A stretch of DNA of 64,000 nucleotides from a bacterium (GCA_021822485.1 JAKAQP010000005.1:1-64000); one strand, 5' to 3'. Counted from the first letter of the stretch, positions 54,032-63,774 are shown. Made by a program: numbers and translations. Notes: generated by a model not told the origin, from the sequence alone.

Positions 54032-54688
54032 ATGTTAAAAGCTCCAATTTTAATTCACATACAGGGAATACCGGTTTACTGGACTATGACCGTCATAGTT
54101 ATGGCGGGTATACTGACAGTTGCCTTTATTGCCGGAAGAAGTCTTAAGGTGGTGCCGGGAGGTTTACAGAGCTTTTTTGAGCTTATTTATATAATGACGG
54201 AATATTTTTTAAAAGAAATCATAGGTGAAGAAGGAGCGGTATATTTGCCGTTAATCGCCTCTTTTTCGGTATTTATCCTTTTTTCAAATTTGATAGGTTC
54301 TATACCCGGCTTTACTTCGCCTACGGCGACTATAGATACGACTGCGGCGCTGGCTTTAATAGTTTTCTTTCTTTCTCATGCGGTAGGCATTAAAAAACAT
54401 AAGGCTAAATACGTAAAAAAATTTTTAGGACCGCTTTTAATAATTGCGCCGATAATGATAATAATCGAAATTATGTCGGCATTATCCCGTCCTTTTTCGC
54501 ATGCCCTGCGTTTATTTGCAAATATTTTTGCGGAAGAGTTTATGGTTACCGTTTTGCTGTTCCTTCTTCCATGGGCAATTCCAGCAATTATGATGTATAT
54601 GCAGATATTTACGGATTTAATGCAGGCGTTTGTGTTTTATCTTCTTGCAATTATATATATTGCGCTGTCGTTAGAAGAAGAACATTAG
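54032..54688 (+). CDS. atpB: ATP synthase F0 subunit a
   Basis: FSNLIGSIPGFTSPTATIDTTAALALIVFFLSHAVG; SRPFSHALRLFANIFAEEFMV; MQAFVFYLLAIIYIALSLEEEH. Confidence 0.96.
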   Translation: MLKAPILIHIQGIPVYWTMTVIVMAGILTVAFIAGRSLKVVPGGLQSFFELIYIMTEYFLKEIIGEEGAVYLPLIASFSVFILFSNLIGSIPGFTSPTATIDTTAALALIVFFLSHAVGIKKHKAKYVKKFLGPLLIIAPIMIIIEIMSALSRPFSHALRLFANIFAEEFMVTVLLFLLPWAIPAIMMYMQIFTDLMQAFVFYLLAIIYIALSLEEEH

Positions 54689-54727
54689 AATTAAACTTAT
54701 AAAATTAAACCGGAGGTTTGTTAAATT

Positions 54728-55117
54728 ATGAAATATCTCGTTTTTATCCTGACTTTTTTATCAGTTTCCGTTTACGGAGTAAAATGTTTTGCGGCGAAAG
54801 CCATAGCCGCTACGGCACCCGTTCAGCAGCACGCGGCGAATAGTTCCGTATTATTGTCTAAAAGCTTATTTTTCGGCCTTTCGGCTCTCGGCGGCGGTTT
54901 AGCTATAGGACTCGGCGTTATCGGCGCAGGTGTAGGCATGGGAAACGCTGTAAGAGGAGCGCTTGAATCAATGGGAAGAAATCCCGGCATGGAGAAAAAA
55001 TTAATCGTCTGGATGATAACCGGTATGGCTATTATGGAATCCTTAGCGCTTTATGCCCTGCTGATTACGTTTATTCTTTTTTACGCAAATCCTTTCAAAG
55101 GTATTTTCTTGAAATAG
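54728..55117 (+). CDS. atpE: ATP synthase F0 subunit c with N-terminal signal-like extension
   Basis: GGGLAIGLGVIGAGVGMGNAVRGALESMGRNPGMEKKLIVWMITGMAIMESLALYALLITFILFYANPF. Confidence 0.95.
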   Translation: MKYLVFILTFLSVSVYGVKCFAAKAIAATAPVQQHAANSSVLLSKSLFFGLSALGGGLAIGLGVIGAGVGMGNAVRGALESMGRNPGMEKKLIVWMITGMAIMESLALYALLITFILFYANPFKGIFLK

Positions 55118-55259
55118 AATTAAATTCAATTTTCTGCATTTTTTTTATAAATCGGGATTTGTTCATTTATTCTTTGAAATTAAGCAATTTAGCTATATAC
55201 TAATAAGAGAGGGTATATATTTTTTTTTACTTTACTTATTCTAAATAAACCAAAAAAAA

Positions 55260-58200
55260 ATGCCGAAAATAAAAGTTAATTCTATAAAATTTAAAATTTA
55301 TTTCCTCTTTATCCTGTCGAATATTATTATTTTTTCGATAGGAATATCTATAGCCCTTCACTATGTTGCCATATACAGCCGAAAATCTTTAAAAGAACAG
55401 TTAAAATCAAATTTAATGTCTGGAACTATGGCTTTTTTAAGCGAAAGAAATTATATGCTTGAAAAAGCCAACGATATCATAGCCCATAATTTTAAAAGCG
55501 GGTTCATCAGAAAGACGGTTGATTATAAAAGAATATCCGACATAATCTTAGTAAAAATAGAAAGCGGAAAAATAGATTACATTAAAAAATTTAAATATAA
55601 GAAATATCCCAAAAAACTTAAAATATCGAAGAAATATTACGGAAAATTGAAAAGAATAATATCTACAAAAAACCGTCACATATTTACGGGCTTCGGAAGA
55701 GATAAGCCCGACAGACTCATAAATATTACGGTGATTTATCGCCTGCTGCATAAAAATAGCGGTTATTTGATTATTCTAAACAAACATATAACCAGCGATT
55801 ATTTAAAAAATATCCGAATAAAAAAACATATACCTTCAAATCTCGGTATTTATTACGGTTCCAAAAGGTCTGCTATCTCTTTTGTTAAAAATAATAAATA
55901 TGAAGGTCTGGGGCAGAATCTGACAAAAAAACAGATTCCGGTTTTAGAGAAAGGCATAAGCGTTTATGCATCGCTAAACGTGGACGGCACGCCTTTTTAT
56001 GTATATAACGTACCGATAAAAAATTACGGCGGTAAAATTATAGGAATATTCGGCGCCGGCATAAAGCAATATACATGGTTCAGGCATCTTTCTAAACTTT
56101 ATACGTCTATAATTTTTTTTATAGCGTTATATATTTTAACTATACTGATTTTTATTTTAATAGACAAAAGATTTTCAAAGCCTTTCTATGACCTTTTGAA
56201 AAGCATAGAGAGTATAGACCCTAACAACCCGAAAGAATTGGACCTTGCGGATAAATATAAAAACAGGGAAAACGAATTTTATGAATTTGCTAAAGCTATA
56301 ACCGTTTTAAATAACGCAATAGCGCTAAAACAGAAAGAGAACAGCCTTATAGTGTCCAGCATAAACGATTTTTCCAGAACCGTTTCCGAAAAGGACGATT
56401 TTAATTCGTTTACGTTTAAACTTATTAACCTGATAGTCGAAAAAATGGGATACAGTTATGCATGGTTCGGCGTTTTAGACGAAGACAAAAAGGAAGTAAA
56501 AATAATAAACGTTTATAATAACGATTTCGATTACGTGAAAAATTTGATTCTTCAATACGGCGAAAGTTTAAGTAATTCCGAATATTTGCAAAATTTAACG
56601 GCAAAATCTATAAAATTGCAAAATTACGCCATAATAAACGACGTAGAAAATGATACGACTATACCCGCCCGTTACAAAACTAAACTTTTAGAATTTAAAT
56701 TTTTATCGGCAGGCTCCTTTCCTTTAATAATGCATGGCCGCGTTATCGGCATAATTGCAATTTATTCAAGCAAGAAAGGCGCTTTCGACGATGTTAAAGC
56801 CAGCGCAATTTTTAATCTATCAAATTATGCGGGATATCTGATAACTTACCTGCAAAATATTAAAAGACAGTCTCTTTTATCTAAAATTGCCGAGCAGATA
56901 TTGCTTTCAATGACGAGAAGACAAGAAACAGCCAAAGAAAGCGAAAAGACCGCTAACGGAAATTTTGTTTATTCCGGTGAATCAGGCGGCCAAAACGGGC
57001 AGGAATTAAGCGGTGAAGCATTTCTACAAAAATTTTTAAACGATATGGAAGATAATATGCAGACGGATTTTGCCGAATTTATCGTTTTTAACGCCGTCAA
57101 AAACGAAATTATAAAAGGCATATTTTCTGATAAGTGGGTTTTAAACTTAGACAAAAGCACGATTGAGCCGGTTACTACGGAGTTCGTTAAGAAGCGGATA
57201 ATTGAAAACAGGCTTGAAGCATATAATTATCAAGAGGACGATTTTGCTACGGAATATTTTAAGAGTAAAGGCGTGAGAGATATAATTCTTTATTCGTTTG
57301 AAGGAACAGAAAACAGAAGATATATGGCTATAACCGGCGTAATTAAAAGAAGCGCATCGTTTTATGGCGAAGATTTAGAATTTTTTAAAAACGGCATAAA
57401 CTTTTTAGCCGAATATTTTGAGATCAATGCGCTTTTTGAAAAATTAGATTATTCCTTAGAGCTTTTAGAAAACAGGGAAAGCCTAATAAATAAGATGATT
57501 GAGTTCGGTATCGTCTCTATTAATTTAACCGATAAAACGGTTAATCTTTACAACGATTATTTTGCCAATGTTTTTAAGATAAGCAAATTTTCGACTTTGT
57601 TCGGCTTAAATGAATTTTACGAAAAAATTAAGAACGCTTTTGAAGACGAATATTTTGCTCAAAAAATATTTGAAACTTATATAAATAACATGTACGCCGC
57701 TACTTTGGAAAGCGTAGAAATTAATCTTAAAAACGGCGTTATACTCAGTATGAAGTCCAATCTATTTACGACTAAAGATAAAAAAGTTATAAGGCTTCTT
57801 GTATTTGGAGACATAACGAATCTAAAAAATAATATAAAAAGACTCAATCTGTTAAACAATCTGTCATATAAACTATCCATGGTTTTTACCCTTGAATATG
57901 CCGTCAAAACTTTTGCGGAAGGTCTGTGCTCTATAAAAAAACAGGGTGGCGGCGTAGCGGATTCCCTGCATATTAACATGTTCGACACCGTTAATAAAAA
58001 AACCGTCACTTCTTTGATTTACGACAGGAAAAAAGGCTCGACGCCGGAAACGGACAATTCCGAAAATGCGGATAAAATTATACTGAAAACGGCAAATATC
58101 GAATACGAAGATTATCTGTCGAGCTGCAAACTTTTAAAAAACGAAAAAAATAACGATACGGACGATATCATAAATAGTTGCGAATTTAAGGGAACTGTTG

Positions 58201-58913
58201 GCAGTTATACGTGCTTTCCGCTTAAAATCAGCGATGAATTAGCAGGCACTATTTCTATAGATTCCGAAGATAAGCATTTCTTTACCCAAGAAATTATCGA
58301 CTTGATAAAAGAGATAATAAACATAGCATCTCCGGTTTTTGCAAAGCTGATATTAATAGAAACAAATAGAGAGCTGGCGCTTACGGATTCTTTAACGGGC
58401 ATACATAACAGAAGATTTATGTACGAGTTCGTAAAAAGAGAAATAGTAAGGGCATCGAGAAATTCGACGAATCTTTCTTTTGCCATATTGGACATAGATA
58501 AATTTAAAAATATAAACGATAATTACGGACACAATATAGGCGACATAATGCTGGTCGAATTTACCAACGATTTAAAAAGCGTTTTACTCAGAAAACAGGA
58601 TATAATAACAAGATACGGCGGCGATGAATTCGTCGTAGTTTTACCGGATACAAGTAAAGAAAAAGCTATGAATTTAATGGAAAAATTAAGGGTTTATATA
58701 GAAAATAAAATTTATACGCCGAAAGACAATTTAAATTTGAATATTACCATATCCATAGGAGTTTCCGGCATAGAACAGTTTTTTCAAGATAAGAGCGGGG
58801 AAATTAAAGAAATAAATTACGACCCGGACGAAATATTAAACAGCATGCTGAAAATTGCAGACGATAATTTATACAGGGCAAAAGAATCAGGCAGAAATAA
58901 AGTAACGGGATAA
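55260..58913 (+). CDS. Multidomain sensor diguanylate cyclase (Cache-like sensor, HAMP-like, GAF-like domains, GGDEF)
   Basis: Two TM helices flanking a periplasmic region; C-terminal LRKQDIITRYGGDEFVVVLPDT with intact GGDEF and RxxD I-site (RKQD). Confidence 0.9.
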   Translation: MPKIKVNSIKFKIYFLFILSNIIIFSIGISIALHYVAIYSRKSLKEQLKSNLMSGTMAFLSERNYMLEKANDIIAHNFKSGFIRKTVDYKRISDIILVKIESGKIDYIKKFKYKKYPKKLKISKKYYGKLKRIISTKNRHIFTGFGRDKPDRLINITVIYRLLHKNSGYLIILNKHITSDYLKNIRIKKHIPSNLGIYYGSKRSAISFVKNNKYEGLGQNLTKKQIPVLEKGISVYASLNVDGTPFYVYNVPIKNYGGKIIGIFGAGIKQYTWFRHLSKLYTSIIFFIALYILTILIFILIDKRFSKPFYDLLKSIESIDPNNPKELDLADKYKNRENEFYEFAKAITVLNNAIALKQKENSLIVSSINDFSRTVSEKDDFNSFTFKLINLIVEKMGYSYAWFGVLDEDKKEVKIINVYNNDFDYVKNLILQYGESLSNSEYLQNLTAKSIKLQNYAIINDVENDTTIPARYKTKLLEFKFLSAGSFPLIMHGRVIGIIAIYSSKKGAFDDVKASAIFNLSNYAGYLITYLQNIKRQSLLSKIAEQILLSMTRRQETAKESEKTANGNFVYSGESGGQNGQELSGEAFLQKFLNDMEDNMQTDFAEFIVFNAVKNEIIKGIFSDKWVLNLDKSTIEPVTTEFVKKRIIENRLEAYNYQEDDFATEYFKSKGVRDIILYSFEGTENRRYMAITGVIKRSASFYGEDLEFFKNGINFLAEYFEINALFEKLDYSLELLENRESLINKMIEFGIVSINLTDKTVNLYNDYFANVFKISKFSTLFGLNEFYEKIKNAFEDEYFAQKIFETYINNMYAATLESVEINLKNGVILSMKSNLFTTKDKKVIRLLVFGDITNLKNNIKRLNLLNNLSYKLSMVFTLEYAVKTFAEGLCSIKKQGGGVADSLHINMFDTVNKKTVTSLIYDRKKGSTPETDNSENADKIILKTANIEYEDYLSSCKLLKNEKNNDTDDIINSCEFKGTVGSYTCFPLKISDELAGTISIDSEDKHFFTQEIIDLIKEIINIASPVFAKLILIETNRELALTDSLTGIHNRRFMYEFVKREIVRASRNSTNLSFAILDIDKFKNINDNYGHNIGDIMLVEFTNDLKSVLLRKQDIITRYGGDEFVVVLPDTSKEKAMNLMEKLRVYIENKIYTPKDNLNLNITISIGVSGIEQFFQDKSGEIKEINYDPDEILNSMLKIADDNLYRAKESGRNKVTG

Positions 58914-58958
58914 AAAACTTTGTTGAAATAATTATATGAAGTTTGGTAATATATAACG

Positions 58959-59993
58959 ATGGATAAAAACATAGAAATTATAGAAACTATAAATAAAATA
59001 TCCGAAGAAGCAAAGAAATCTTTGGATTTCGCCAAGGAGTTAAGCGAATTAGACGGAATCTTTAAGGCTTTTATGGGAAAAAAAGGCAGGCTGACGGAGA
59101 TTTTACATAATATCGGTTCATATTCTATAGAAGAAAAAAAAATTATAGGAAAAAAATCGAACGAAGTCAAAAACGAGATAGAAGCGATTTACAATACAAA
59201 AAAATCCGAACTTTCTTCATGCGAAAATAAAAAATTTTTCGCCGAATATAAAATAGACCTTACTATACCCGGAAAACAGATAGAAAGATTTCATAAACAC
59301 CCGATAACTGCAGTATTGGAAGAAGCGGCCGATTTTTTTACGTCTATGGGTTTCGAGATAGTCGAAGGTCCTGAAATAGAAACTACTTATTATAATTTCG
59401 ACGCGTTAAATATTCCGGCGGATCATCCCGCAAGAGACGTATGGGATACTTTTTATCTGCTGAACGGTTTGGTGCCGAGAACGCATACGTCGAGCGTTCA
59501 GGCTCGAACCCTCGAAAAAAAAGTGCTGCCCTTAAGAATAATAGCGCCGGGCAGATGTTACAGATATGAAGCCGTGGATGCGACGCACCTTTTTATGTTT
59601 AATCAAATGGAAGGACTTTTCGTAGATAAAAACGTTAAACTTTCGGATTTAAAAGGAATATTGGAAGAGACCGTAAAACACCTTCTCGGCGCAAGAAAAA
59701 CACGCTTTAGGCCTGCTTTTTATCCTTTTGTAGAACCTGGTTTAGACCTTGATATAGAGTGCGTATTCTGCGGCGGAAGGGGCTGCGGAGTATGTAAAAA
59801 TACTGGCTGGATAGAAGTAATTCCATGCGGAATGGTGCATCCGAACGTTTTTAAATATGCAGGCATAGACCCGCAAGGATATAAAGGCTTTGCGTTTGGA
59901 ATGGGATTCGACAGAATAGTTATGCTTAAATATAATATTAACGACTTGAGGCTTTTATATCAGGGAAGCCTCGATATCTTAAACCAGTTTTAA
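58959..59993 (+). CDS. pheS: Phenylalanyl-tRNA synthetase alpha subunit
   Basis: GRLTEILHNIGSYSIEEKK, HPITAVLEEAADFFTSMGFEIVEGPEIE, HPARDVWDTFYL, HTSSVQARTLEK, FAFGMGFDRIVMLKYNINDLRLLYQ. Confidence 0.97.
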   Translation: MDKNIEIIETINKISEEAKKSLDFAKELSELDGIFKAFMGKKGRLTEILHNIGSYSIEEKKIIGKKSNEVKNEIEAIYNTKKSELSSCENKKFFAEYKIDLTIPGKQIERFHKHPITAVLEEAADFFTSMGFEIVEGPEIETTYYNFDALNIPADHPARDVWDTFYLLNGLVPRTHTSSVQARTLEKKVLPLRIIAPGRCYRYEAVDATHLFMFNQMEGLFVDKNVKLSDLKGILEETVKHLLGARKTRFRPAFYPFVEPGLDLDIECVFCGGRGCGVCKNTGWIEVIPCGMVHPNVFKYAGIDPQGYKGFAFGMGFDRIVMLKYNINDLRLLYQGSLDILNQF

Positions 59994-62074
59994 AGTTCTA
60001 AGAAATCCGAAATTTCTCCGGAATACGTTATATAAAGTTTTTCTTTAGCCCTTGAAGCCGCAACGTAAAAAAGCCTTATCTCGTCGTCGATTAATATATC
60101 GGTCATTTTAAACGGATAGTTTGTTTTAAAAAAATTTACGAAGGGATGAATTTTAAAATAGGACGGCCTGCCGCCCCCCATTAAGTTAGCGTTTTCTAAG
60201 CGGGATATATTGTTTTTTGACGCTCCGGAAATAAATACGATATCATACTCCAAACCTTTGCCGGCATGAATGGTCGATACCGAGCAAAAATCGGCTAAAT
60301 TCGGAATAGCCAGAAATTTAGCTTTCTCCCTTTTAGTTCTTACTAAAACTACAATCTTTTTTCCGGTTTTAAAATAACCTGCCGCTTTTTTTGCTATAAA
60401 ATTTTCTTCTTCGCTTTTATTTTTAAAACAGATAATATCGACCGCAGCATCTTGTACTGCATTATTTTCTGCAATTAATTTTTTTGGATACCTTAATTTT
60501 ATGTTATTCAATATTGAATTGCAAAATTCTACGATCGTCCGGTTTGACCTGTAATTATTCTGAAAAACGAATACTTTGCCTGAAGAAAAAAACAGGTCGA
60601 ACGTCAGAATGTTAAAAAAATCTCCTCCATTAAATCCGTATATCGACTGGTCGTCGTCTCCGGCATACATAACTTTACCCTTGCCCGCATCTATTTTTTT
60701 TATTAAATAGTCGCTTAAAAAATCCAAATCCTGATATTCATCGACTAATATATATTTAAATCTTGACGATATTTCGTTTGCTATAAAGTCGTTTTTAAAC
60801 AGCTTGATTATATTTAAAATAATTTCGTCGTAAGATATAGATAATTCATCGGCATATTTATCGCCGGCGTCGTTCGTTTCCTTTTTTTTATCTGAAACCG
60901 AAGGAGCGGATTTATATCCGAGTTCGCTATAAAATTCTTTTATTATCGAATAGAAAAAACTGTGGTAGGTTGAAATATTTAAGATCTTATCGTTTATAAA
61001 GGTTCCGTATTCGCTAATATTTAATTTTTTTGCTATCCTGATTTTTATTTCGGTTACGGCATTATTGGTGAAAGTCAGAATAAGTATTGAACCTGCGGAA
61101 AAAAAATTTAATAAATATAAGAATTTATCGACTATTACTTTAGTTTTGCCTGCGCCTGCGCCTGCTATTATAAGTTGTGCCGTATTTGTTTCTTTTATCG
61201 ATATTTTTTGAATTTTGCTTAGATCCGAAAATGATGTCTTTTTTTCGGTCGTTCTGCCGCTTCTTTTTAAAACCGTTCCTTCTTTCAAATTTTTAGCGGT
61301 ATTTAAAAATATTTTAATTTTATTAAAAAGTTCTTTTTGGTAAAAGTGCATATCGTATAAATTTGTATTTAAAGTAATTTCATTTCGAGAAACGGATTCC
61401 GCCTTTTTTTCGGCCCGCGATATATCTTGCGGCAGCGGGGCTATGTTAATATTTACGGCAAATTTTTCCGAATTTAAAAAAATTAAATTTGTATTATTAA
61501 TTTTAGGATTAAAACCTATAGTTTTCATTTTACGGATAAACAAGTCCATAGATTCGGTGTATCCTTCGTTTTTTCCGGAAGCTAAAATTCTTGTTTTTAA
61601 AAGCATTTTTAAACGCGATTTATAAATATCTATTATTAAATTTTCGTAATATTTTTTTTCGATGCGCATATTGCCATATAAATTAGTTAAATCTTCTACG
61701 GTATTAAAAGCCGTTTCCGTTACTATGGAGAAAATAACGCCGTTGTTTAATGCAAAGTCGCAGACGGCGTTTAATAAGACGGCGTCCGAAAGCGAATTTA
61801 GTGTTATGCTGCTTAAAAAAACCGCTTTTGTCGATAAAACGTTTTTGATATTTTTAAAAGGAAAACTTAACGGGGATTCAATCGCTCCGTAGATATTAAA
61901 TTTTTTTTTTAAATCTTCGAAAGTAAAAAATCCGCAGTTTAGGTTTAAATCTTCAATTTTTTTAATAAAACGCCTGCATTCATTTTCTGAAGAAAGCAGT
62001 ATTCCTATGGAGTTATATATATTGAAATTGAAATTTTTAAGATAAAGATTTATCATATTAAATTGTCGGTTCAT
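59990..62074 (-). CDS. UvrD/Rep-like superfamily I helicase with unusual N-terminal region
   Basis: LIIAGAGAGKTKVIVDKF (Walker A), ILTFTNNAVTEIKIRI, ILVDEYQDLDFLSDYLI, GDDDQSIYGFNGG, NYRSNRTIVEF, STIHAGKGLEYDIVFI, RLFYVAASRAKEKLYITY; helicase motifs start at about residue 300. Confidence 0.92.
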   Translation of the reverse strand: MNRQFNMINLYLKNFNFNIYNSIGILLSSENECRRFIKKIEDLNLNCGFFTFEDLKKKFNIYGAIESPLSFPFKNIKNVLSTKAVFLSSITLNSLSDAVLLNAVCDFALNNGVIFSIVTETAFNTVEDLTNLYGNMRIEKKYYENLIIDIYKSRLKMLLKTRILASGKNEGYTESMDLFIRKMKTIGFNPKINNTNLIFLNSEKFAVNINIAPLPQDISRAEKKAESVSRNEITLNTNLYDMHFYQKELFNKIKIFLNTAKNLKEGTVLKRSGRTTEKKTSFSDLSKIQKISIKETNTAQLIIAGAGAGKTKVIVDKFLYLLNFFSAGSILILTFTNNAVTEIKIRIAKKLNISEYGTFINDKILNISTYHSFFYSIIKEFYSELGYKSAPSVSDKKKETNDAGDKYADELSISYDEIILNIIKLFKNDFIANEISSRFKYILVDEYQDLDFLSDYLIKKIDAGKGKVMYAGDDDQSIYGFNGGDFFNILTFDLFFSSGKVFVFQNNYRSNRTIVEFCNSILNNIKLRYPKKLIAENNAVQDAAVDIICFKNKSEEENFIAKKAAGYFKTGKKIVVLVRTKREKAKFLAIPNLADFCSVSTIHAGKGLEYDIVFISGASKNNISRLENANLMGGGRPSYFKIHPFVNFFKTNYPFKMTDILIDDEIRLFYVAASRAKEKLYITYSGEISDFLEL

Positions 62075-62132
62075 TAACGATTTAATTTTAAAAATCTACT
62101 ATAAGGATTATTAATAATAATATATTCAGATA

Positions 62133-62738
62133 ATGCTTCAAAATAATATAAATATAAAAACCGGCGGCAACGGAGAATATTTTTATTTAGATTATTATAT
62201 TCCTAAAAATAAAAAAATTGCTCCCAATCAAGGCAAATTACCGCAAAGCGTAAAATATTCAGACTTAATTTTAAAATATAAAAAAGGAGATTCCAAGGCT
62301 ATAGCTTTTTATATTAAAATATTAAACAATATTATATATAATTATTTTTATTTTTACGATTTGATACTTCCGGTTCCGCCGAGCAATTCATATTTAGACG
62401 TTTATCCTAATTCTCAGGTATGCTTGTATCTTGCGGCGCTGGGAACCATTGCTACTTACGAAAAGGCCATTGTATGCACCAAAGGACACAAACCCGGGCA
62501 TATCGAAAATAATATAGAATTAAAAAAAATGGATTCGAATAATATATCATTCGAATATAAATATAATTATAAATCAAAAAAAATAATAATTTTCGACGAT
62601 ATTATAACTACGGGAACGACTTTTAAACTTATAAAAAACGCGTTATTAAAAGAGGGGGCAAGTGCGGTAACGGGAATATTTCTCGGTAAAACGCCCACGG
62701 AGGAAGATATTATAAATTTTACGGGCAGGGATATTTGA
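62133..62738 (+). CDS. Phosphoribosyltransferase-domain protein (ComF/ShosT-like)
   Basis: PRPP-loop KIIIFDDIITTGTTFKLIKNALLKEGA and DLILPVPPSN; no zinc-binding Cys cluster as in canonical ComF. Confidence 0.82.
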   Translation: MLQNNINIKTGGNGEYFYLDYYIPKNKKIAPNQGKLPQSVKYSDLILKYKKGDSKAIAFYIKILNNIIYNYFYFYDLILPVPPSNSYLDVYPNSQVCLYLAALGTIATYEKAIVCTKGHKPGHIENNIELKKMDSNNISFEYKYNYKSKKIIIFDDIITTGTTFKLIKNALLKEGASAVTGIFLGKTPTEEDIINFTGRDI

Positions 62739-63730
62739 TGGACGATATTATATGCACTTTAGCTCTTAAAAAAATCAAAGGTCTGCAGAACAGGCATATA
62801 ATGTTTCTAATTAATGCATTCGGCAGTCCACGCGAAATTTTTAACGCCGATAAGTCCGATTTTATTAAAACAGGTTTAAAAATAGATTACGTTAAGATAT
62901 TAATAAACCAAAGAATTATAAAAACGGCTTTTTTCGATGCCATAAAAGAAATTGACGAGGCTTCTAAAAACGGCGTTAAAATAATAACTTTTAATTCTTC
63001 TTTATATCCTGCAAATTTACGCAAAATTAAAAATAAGCCTTTAGTTCTGTATTATAAAGGGGCATTAAAAGAGGACTTAAAATTAGCGGCGGCGGTTATA
63101 GGACAGAGAAAACCGCCCAAATATGCGATTAAACTGGCGGAGGATATAACCTCGGAACTATGTTCTTCAGGTTATGCTATAATAAGCGGACTTGCCTTAG
63201 GAATAGATTCGGCGGCCCATCGGGCTGCATTAAAAAACAACGGATATACTATAGCTTTTTTGGGTTCGGGACTTCTTTCTTCGTTATATCCCCCTGAGAA
63301 CAGGGATTTATATAATGACATAATATTTAACGGAGGAGCGCTAGTTTCGGAGCTTTCGCCGCACGAACATATATCTTCCAAAAATTTAGTGGCGAGAGAC
63401 AGGCTACAGAGCGGGTCTTCGCTTGGAACTTTTGCTTTATCTTCGCCTTTAAAAAGCGGAACTATGAAAACTTGCGGTTTTTCTATTAAACAAAAGCGTC
63501 CGGTTTTTATTCCGGAATATAACTTAAATTTAATGAATTCATATGAAAATGAAGGATTGAAATCGCTCTACGGACAAGTCGGGGTTTTCGGAATAAAGTT
63601 GTGTGGAGATTTTATTCCGGATTTAGGTGCGTCTTTAGAAGAAATGCATGATGTCCATAATAAACTTTACGCGGAAAAGTTTGTCGAAGACGACCGCCTG
63701 ATACAGCCGGGTCTGTTTGACATTATATAG
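62738..63730 (+). CDS. DprA/Smf-family protein (variant, ShosA-like)
   Basis: N-terminal HhH-like LALKKIKGLQNRHIMFLINAFGSPREIFNADK; YAIISGLALGIDSAAHRAALKNNGYTIAFLGSGLLSSLYPPENRDLY; variant ARDRLQSGSSLGTFALSSPLKSGTMKT. Start overlaps preceding stop (TGATG). Confidence 0.85.
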   Translation: MDDIICTLALKKIKGLQNRHIMFLINAFGSPREIFNADKSDFIKTGLKIDYVKILINQRIIKTAFFDAIKEIDEASKNGVKIITFNSSLYPANLRKIKNKPLVLYYKGALKEDLKLAAAVIGQRKPPKYAIKLAEDITSELCSSGYAIISGLALGIDSAAHRAALKNNGYTIAFLGSGLLSSLYPPENRDLYNDIIFNGGALVSELSPHEHISSKNLVARDRLQSGSSLGTFALSSPLKSGTMKTCGFSIKQKRPVFIPEYNLNLMNSYENEGLKSLYGQVGVFGIKLCGDFIPDLGASLEEMHDVHNKLYAEKFVEDDRLIQPGLFDII

Positions 63731-63763
63731 ATACGGTGCCAGAATTCAATTCTGGCACCGTAT
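63731..63763. repeat. Palindromic repeat, AGAATTCAATTCT family (ATACGGTGCC arms)
   Basis: ATACGGTGCCAGAATT-C-AATTCTGGCACCGTAT, perfect 16-bp arms, immediately after the dprA-like stop. Confidence 0.92.
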
Positions 63764-63774
63764 CAAAATGGAAA

